A DNA stretch of 8,832 nt. Source: an uncultured Clostridia bacterium (GTDB lineage Bacteria > Bacillota > Clostridia > TANB77 > CAG-508). Below, one piece after another: positions 6,983 to 8,832 of the stretch. Each line of letters opens with the position of its first letter. Position 1 is the stretch's first letter. The notes under the pieces are model-generated. The model was not told where the DNA came from, did not search any database, and saw nothing but the letters and a program-made list of their open reading frames with translations. Made by a program: the position numbers and the translations under genes. Location of the stretch: positions 1 to 8,832 of the forward strand of contig CAKPQL010000026.1 of the NCBI GenBank assembly GCA_934178555.1, in the 5' to 3' direction.

Positions 6983-7507
6983 ATGTCTGATGTAACAAAT
7001 TCAACAATTAATGATATTGCTAAATTTCACATTCCTAGATGGGAAGAATTACCTAATTTTGCTCTGTACCTAGATCAACTTGTTACTCTTCTAGAAGATT
7101 ATTTAGCAAATTATATAAAAAATGATAATGATAAACAAAATAAAGAAAACAAAATAATAACAAAAACTATGATTAACAATTATGTAAAACAAGGAATTTT
7201 AGACGCACCTACTGGAAAAAAATATAATAAAATACATATTGTAAAACTTTTCGTCATATGCATTTTAAAGCAAGTATACAGTATTAACGATATAAAAGAA
7301 TTAATTAAATTAGCTATAAACACTGTACCTGTCGAAGAAGCTTATAATAAATTTTGCACTGAACTTGAAAATGCTATATACATTACATTTTGTATTGCTC
7401 AAAGCACTATGCAAAAAGATGTTACAACAGAACAATATATATTAAAAAATGTTGTTCAATCATTTGCAAATAAATTATATGTTGAAATTATATATTTAAA
7501 AAAATAA
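6983..7507 (+). CDS. DUF1836 family protein, putative helix-turn-helix regulator
   Basis: Protein of 174 aa. Start chosen at ATG 6983, 8 nt after AAGGAG. A GTG 9 bp upstream overlaps the ribosome binding site and is unlikely. The family pattern is clear: HIPRWEELPNFALYLDQLVTLLEDYL (16-41), then a Lys/Asn-rich linker (45-57), then IITKTMINNYVKQGIL (58-73) and GKKYNKIHIVKLFVICILKQVYSINDIKELI (78-108). The central part resembles a MerR-like winged helix, with TKTMINNYVKQGIL as a plausible recognition region. The C-terminal 60 residues are helical and may dimerise or sense a ligand. The family has no established ligand or target that I know of. Divergence from an acyl-CoA synthetase with an intervening palindrome suggests local control of fatty acid activation; this is an inference. 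It is the only plus-strand gene in the window. Confidence 0.85.
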   Translation: MSDVTNSTINDIAKFHIPRWEELPNFALYLDQLVTLLEDYLANYIKNDNDKQNKENKIITKTMINNYVKQGILDAPTGKKYNKIHIVKLFVICILKQVYSINDIKELIKLAINTVPVEEAYNKFCTELENAIYITFCIAQSTMQKDVTTEQYILKNVVQSFANKLYVEIIYLKK

Positions 7508-7513
7508 CATAAT

Positions 7514-7540
7514 AAAAAAACCTACCGCTAATGCGGTAGG
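7514..7540 (-). terminator. Intrinsic terminator of the unrecognised 201-aa gene
   Basis: CCTACCGC (7521-7528) and GCGGTAGG (7533-7540) form an 8-bp GC-rich stem with a 4-nt loop. On the minus strand it is followed by seven T (7520-7514), a textbook intrinsic terminator 12 bp after the stop codon at 7553. For the converging plus-strand DUF1836 gene the same stem is followed by AAAATTC rather than a T run, so termination in that direction would be poor. Confidence 0.88.
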
Positions 7541-7552
7541 AAAATTCATCGA

Positions 7553-8158
7553 TTAGGGACGATTTAAAACAAAAATCAATGCTTTTGCATAATCACTGAT
7601 TATTTTTTCGCTAACTTCATATCCCTTTTCTTCTGCCTCATAAACTGCTTGCTGTATTTCTTCCATCGTATAATCATGGACAAATTCGCCTAAAGTATCT
7701 ATATTAGACACATAGGATATGCCTGTATACTTACTGAAAATAACTGTGCAAAACAACTTTTTTTCATTTGGCAGTTCTTTTAAAATTTCATTGAATTTTA
7801 CTTCAATAAATTTTTTAAAAAAATCAAACTTTTTTTTATGTTTTGATGTTGACTCTAAAGGATTGCCTTCCATAGCAAATTCATAATAAACACCAGCTAA
7901 ACAATTCTCATGTTTTTTGGCAGTTATATTAAAATTATTTGCCATCTCGACGCCAGCCTCTAAAATCAAAGGTCTACAACAAAAGGTGCATTTTTTCCTT
8001 ATTAAACTCTTATCACTTATGTAAGTTATCCCTAAACTAGAGCTATAAGAAAAAATCAAATACCGATACCCTTCATTTTCAAACTTGGGAATTATAAAAT
8101 TTCTTATAAAAATTTCCCCCAGTTTGCTTGAATTATGGTTTTCTATTCTGTCTGCCAT
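7553..8158 (-). CDS. Unrecognised 201-aa protein with an internal repeat and a possible Cys/His metal site
   Basis: I do not recognise this protein. Start at ATG 8158: AAGGGAG lies about 8 nt upstream and a strong promoter lies further up. The in-frame ATG 51 bp upstream falls inside a leader hairpin. There is no signal peptide or membrane helix, so it is likely cytosolic. Two segments look alike: LIFSYSSSLGITYISD (34-49) and VIFSKYTGISYVSN (139-152), suggesting a duplicated beta-hairpin unit. Between them, Cys57 and Cys60 (CTFC), then His83 and Cys86 (KHENC), could bind zinc. A Lys/Phe-rich helix (106-128) follows, and the C-terminus is acidic and helical (TMEEIQQAVYEAEEKGYEVSEK). It stands alone between promoter and terminator, next to the rRNA operon. 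Function unknown; nothing in the sequence supports a specific assignment. Confidence 0.8.
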   Translation of the reverse strand: MADRIENHNSSKLGEIFIRNFIIPKFENEGYRYLIFSYSSSLGITYISDKSLIRKKCTFCCRPLILEAGVEMANNFNITAKKHENCLAGVYYEFAMEGNPLESTSKHKKKFDFFKKFIEVKFNEILKELPNEKKLFCTVIFSKYTGISYVSNIDTLGEFVHDYTMEEIQQAVYEAEEKGYEVSEKIISDYAKALIFVLNRP

Positions 8159-8192
8159 AAAATTCTCTCCCTTAAAAAATATTTTATTTAGT

Positions 8193-8219
8193 ATCCCTCT
8201 GGTGCCCAAATAAAGGGAT
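8193..8219 (-). promoter_or_regulatory. Leader hairpin ahead of the 201-aa gene
   Basis: ATCCCT (8193-8198) and AGGGAT (8214-8219) are complementary around a 15-nt loop inside the predicted 5' untranslated region of about 75 nt. A competing CCC/GGG pairing exists within it. It may be a simple leader structure; no known riboswitch pattern is recognisable. Confidence 0.3.
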
Positions 8220-8239
8220 TTTTTAAAAAGTACAGTTTT

Positions 8240-8268
8240 ATTATATCACTTCTTTTAGTATAAATCAA
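8240..8268 (-). promoter_or_regulatory. Promoter of the unrecognised 201-aa gene
   Basis: On the minus strand TTGATT (8268-8263) is followed after exactly 17 bp by a perfect TATAAT (8245-8240), itself preceded by TGA as an extended -10. Predicted transcription start is near 8233, giving a leader of about 75 nt. This is one of the best promoter matches in the window. Confidence 0.75.
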
Positions 8269-8286
8269 TATAACGAGCTATTAGGA

Positions 8287-8356
8287 CTATAACTGAAAAT
8301 TTACTTTTTCGCCCACCGGGCGCGGTCGTCTCTTCATCAGTTAATAGCTTTGCTAT
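8287..8356. other. GC-rich foldback with mutually exclusive stems
   Basis: CTATAACTG (8287-8295) pairs with CAGTTAATAG (8338-8347) over 9 bp with one bulged base, enclosing 42 nt. Inside is a GC-rich hairpin CGCCC-ACC-GGGCG (8310-8322), striking in such AT-rich DNA. The right arm can instead form ATAGC-TTT-GCTAT (8344-8356), so the two folds exclude each other. It lies between the rRNA operon terminator and the promoter of the 201-aa gene, outside both predicted transcripts. It could be a small structured RNA, a mobile-element remnant, or neither; I recognise no family. Confidence 0.4.
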
Positions 8357-8359
8357 AAC

Positions 8360-8377
8360 ACCGATAGGTCGTTGGTT
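8360..8377 (+). repeat. 18-nt inverted copy of part of tRNA-Asn
   Basis: ACCGATAGGTCGTTGGTT on the plus strand is identical to tRNA-Asn nucleotides 38-55 (3' side of the anticodon arm, variable loop, 5' side of the T arm). The real tRNA is on the minus strand at 8423-8498, so the two copies (8360-8377 and 8444-8461) form an inverted repeat 66 bp apart with the rRNA terminator between them. The match stops exactly in the T loop. Only weak similarity to the tRNA 5' half (CAGTT, TAG) is seen upstream of 8360. Confidence 0.8.
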
Positions 8378-8389
8378 TTATTTCTGCAT

Positions 8390-8420
8390 AAAAAAAAACA
8401 GATAAATAATTATCTGTTTT
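8390..8420 (-). terminator. Intrinsic terminator of the rRNA/tRNA-Asn operon
   Basis: AAAACAGATAA (8395-8405) and TTATCTGTTTT (8410-8420) form a perfect 11-bp stem with a 4-nt loop, beginning 3 bp after the tRNA CCA end. On the minus strand the stem is followed by five further T (8394-8390), extending the T run of the stem. It is well placed to end the rRNA transcript. Confidence 0.88.
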
Positions 8421-8422
8421 CC

Positions 8423-8498
8423 TGGCTCTCCAAGTTGGACTCGAACCAACGACCTATCGGTTAACAGCCGAGCGCTCTACCAACTGAGCTATTGGAGA
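8423..8498 (-). tRNA. tRNA-Asn (anticodon GTT)
   Basis: Full 76-nt cloverleaf with an encoded CCA (8425-8423). The acceptor stem TCTCCAA pairs with TTGGAGA and the discriminator base is G. The D arm is GCTC-AGTTGGTA-GAGC. The anticodon loop is CTGTTAA with GTT at 8465-8463; its first stem pair (27-43) is C-T, the other four are good. The T arm is GTTGG-TTCGAGT-CCAAC. It starts 7 nt after the 5S rRNA and is surely cotranscribed with the rRNA operon. It reads Asn codons AAC and AAT. Confidence 0.97.
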
Positions 8499-8505
8499 AT
8501 ATAAA

Positions 8506-8621
8506 CTGGCGACAACCTATTTTCCCAGCAAGGTAACTCGCAAGTATCTTCGGCATATATGAGCTTAACTTCTGTGTTCGAGATGGGTACAGGTGTTTCC
8601 TCATATATCATAATCACCAGA
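8506..8621 (-). rRNA. rrf: 5S ribosomal RNA
   Basis: About 116 nt. Highly conserved 5S segments are present: ACCTGTACCCATCTCGAACA, CAGAAGTTAAG, and GCCGAAGATACTT. The terminal helix pairs CTGGTGA (8620-8614) with TCGCCAG (8512-8506). Flanking ATATAAA (8632-8626) and TTTATAT (8505-8499) extend this helix in the precursor, with a 5-nt 5' bulge, as expected for RNase M5-type maturation in Bacillota. Mature ends may differ by one or two bases. Confidence 0.95.
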
Positions 8622-8640
8622 AAGGTTTATATCAATAAGT

Positions 8641-8658
8641 TATACAATTAATTGTATA
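8641..8658. repeat. 18-bp perfect palindrome in the 23S-5S spacer
   Basis: TATACAATTAATTGTATA is fully self-complementary. A second small hairpin, AATGC-TTTT-GCATT, lies at 8686-8699. Both are in the transcribed 178-bp spacer between 23S and 5S and may act in precursor processing. Nothing else is seen in this spacer. Confidence 0.5.
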
Positions 8659-8799
8659 CTTAATAATATTACATAGTTAATTTCAAATGCTTTTGCATTA
8701 TACTATATTATTTTCCATTTTGCAATAGTTAATACAAATTTTTTTAAATATTTTACAACACACTGAAAAATATATAGATAAAAAGTAAACAAATATTGT

Positions 8800-8832
8800 G
8801 GTTAAGCCCTCGATATATTAGTATTGGTCAGC
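8800..8832 (-). rRNA. rrl: 23S ribosomal RNA, extreme 3' end (cut by the window edge)
   Basis: Read on the minus strand, the last 33 nt are the conserved 23S tail GCTGACCAATACTAATA followed by a CGAGGGCTTAACC end. The closing CTTAACC is the strand that pairs with the 23S 5' end. The rest of the gene lies beyond the right edge. With 5S and tRNA-Asn following on the same strand, this is the distal end of an rRNA operon. Confidence 0.93.

Noticed and set aside
8313..8340. T-box-like ACCGCG on the minus strand
   Set aside because: Only ACCGCG matches; the preceding GGTGGN of the T-box sequence is missing and no aminoacyl-tRNA synthetase or amino acid gene follows.
8298..8347. Hammerhead-ribozyme-like core on the minus strand (CTGATGA ... 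GAAA ... TTTC)
   Set aside because: The core words are present and short stems I and III can be imagined, but the bases after CTGATGA do not pair with those before GAAA (no stem II) and the first stem I pair is A-A. Most likely coincidence.
1..8832. CRISPR array, transposase, integrase, phage or defence island
   Set aside because: No spaced repeats, terminal inverted repeats with a transposase, or recombinase-type proteins were found on either strand.

Overview
The window looks like a piece of chromosome from a strongly AT-rich, Gram-positive Clostridia-type bacterium (Bacillota). The pointers are Shine-Dalgarno sites close to AAGGAGG, a 23S-5S-tRNA-Asn arrangement, and protein families typical of gut and anaerobic Clostridia (DUF4358, DHHW/AlgX-like, AlgI-type MBOAT, DUF1836). 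No species call is possible from the sequence alone. Nearly everything, including the rRNA operon, is on the minus strand; only the DUF1836 gene is on the plus strand.

Layout from right to left, in the direction of most transcription. The extreme 3' end of a 23S rRNA gene enters at the right edge, followed by a 5S rRNA gene, a tRNA-Asn(GTT) gene only 7 nt further on, and a strong intrinsic terminator (8390-8420). Next is a short region (about 8276-8378) holding a GC-rich foldback and an 18-nt inverted copy of part of the tRNA-Asn gene. Then comes an unrecognised 201-aa protein with a good promoter, an internal repeat and a possible metal-binding Cys/His set, ending at a strong terminator. It converges with a DUF1836 putative regulator. 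That regulator is divergent from a long-chain acyl-CoA synthetase, with back-to-back promoters whose -35 boxes form a palindrome. A small GIY-YIG protein with its own promoter follows.

The left half is a probable four-gene operon: a DUF4358 membrane-anchored protein, an AlgI/DltB-like MBOAT O-acyltransferase, a DHHW (AlgX/AlgJ-like SGNH) partner, and a CNNM/CorC-type transporter with CBS domains. The first three look like an extracellular O-acylation cassette: MBOAT passes an acyl group across the membrane and the SGNH-type protein transfers it to an envelope polymer. The DHHW gene is broken by a +1 frameshift beside its signature motif, where Trp is also replaced by Met. The cassette is therefore either inactivated in this strain or carries a local sequence error.

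No CRISPR array, transposase, integrase or obvious new defence system is visible. The items most worth a second look are the damaged DHHW motif, the inverted tRNA-Asn fragment beside a GC-rich foldback, the unrecognised 201-aa protein, and the palindromic divergent promoter of the DUF1836/acyl-CoA synthetase pair.
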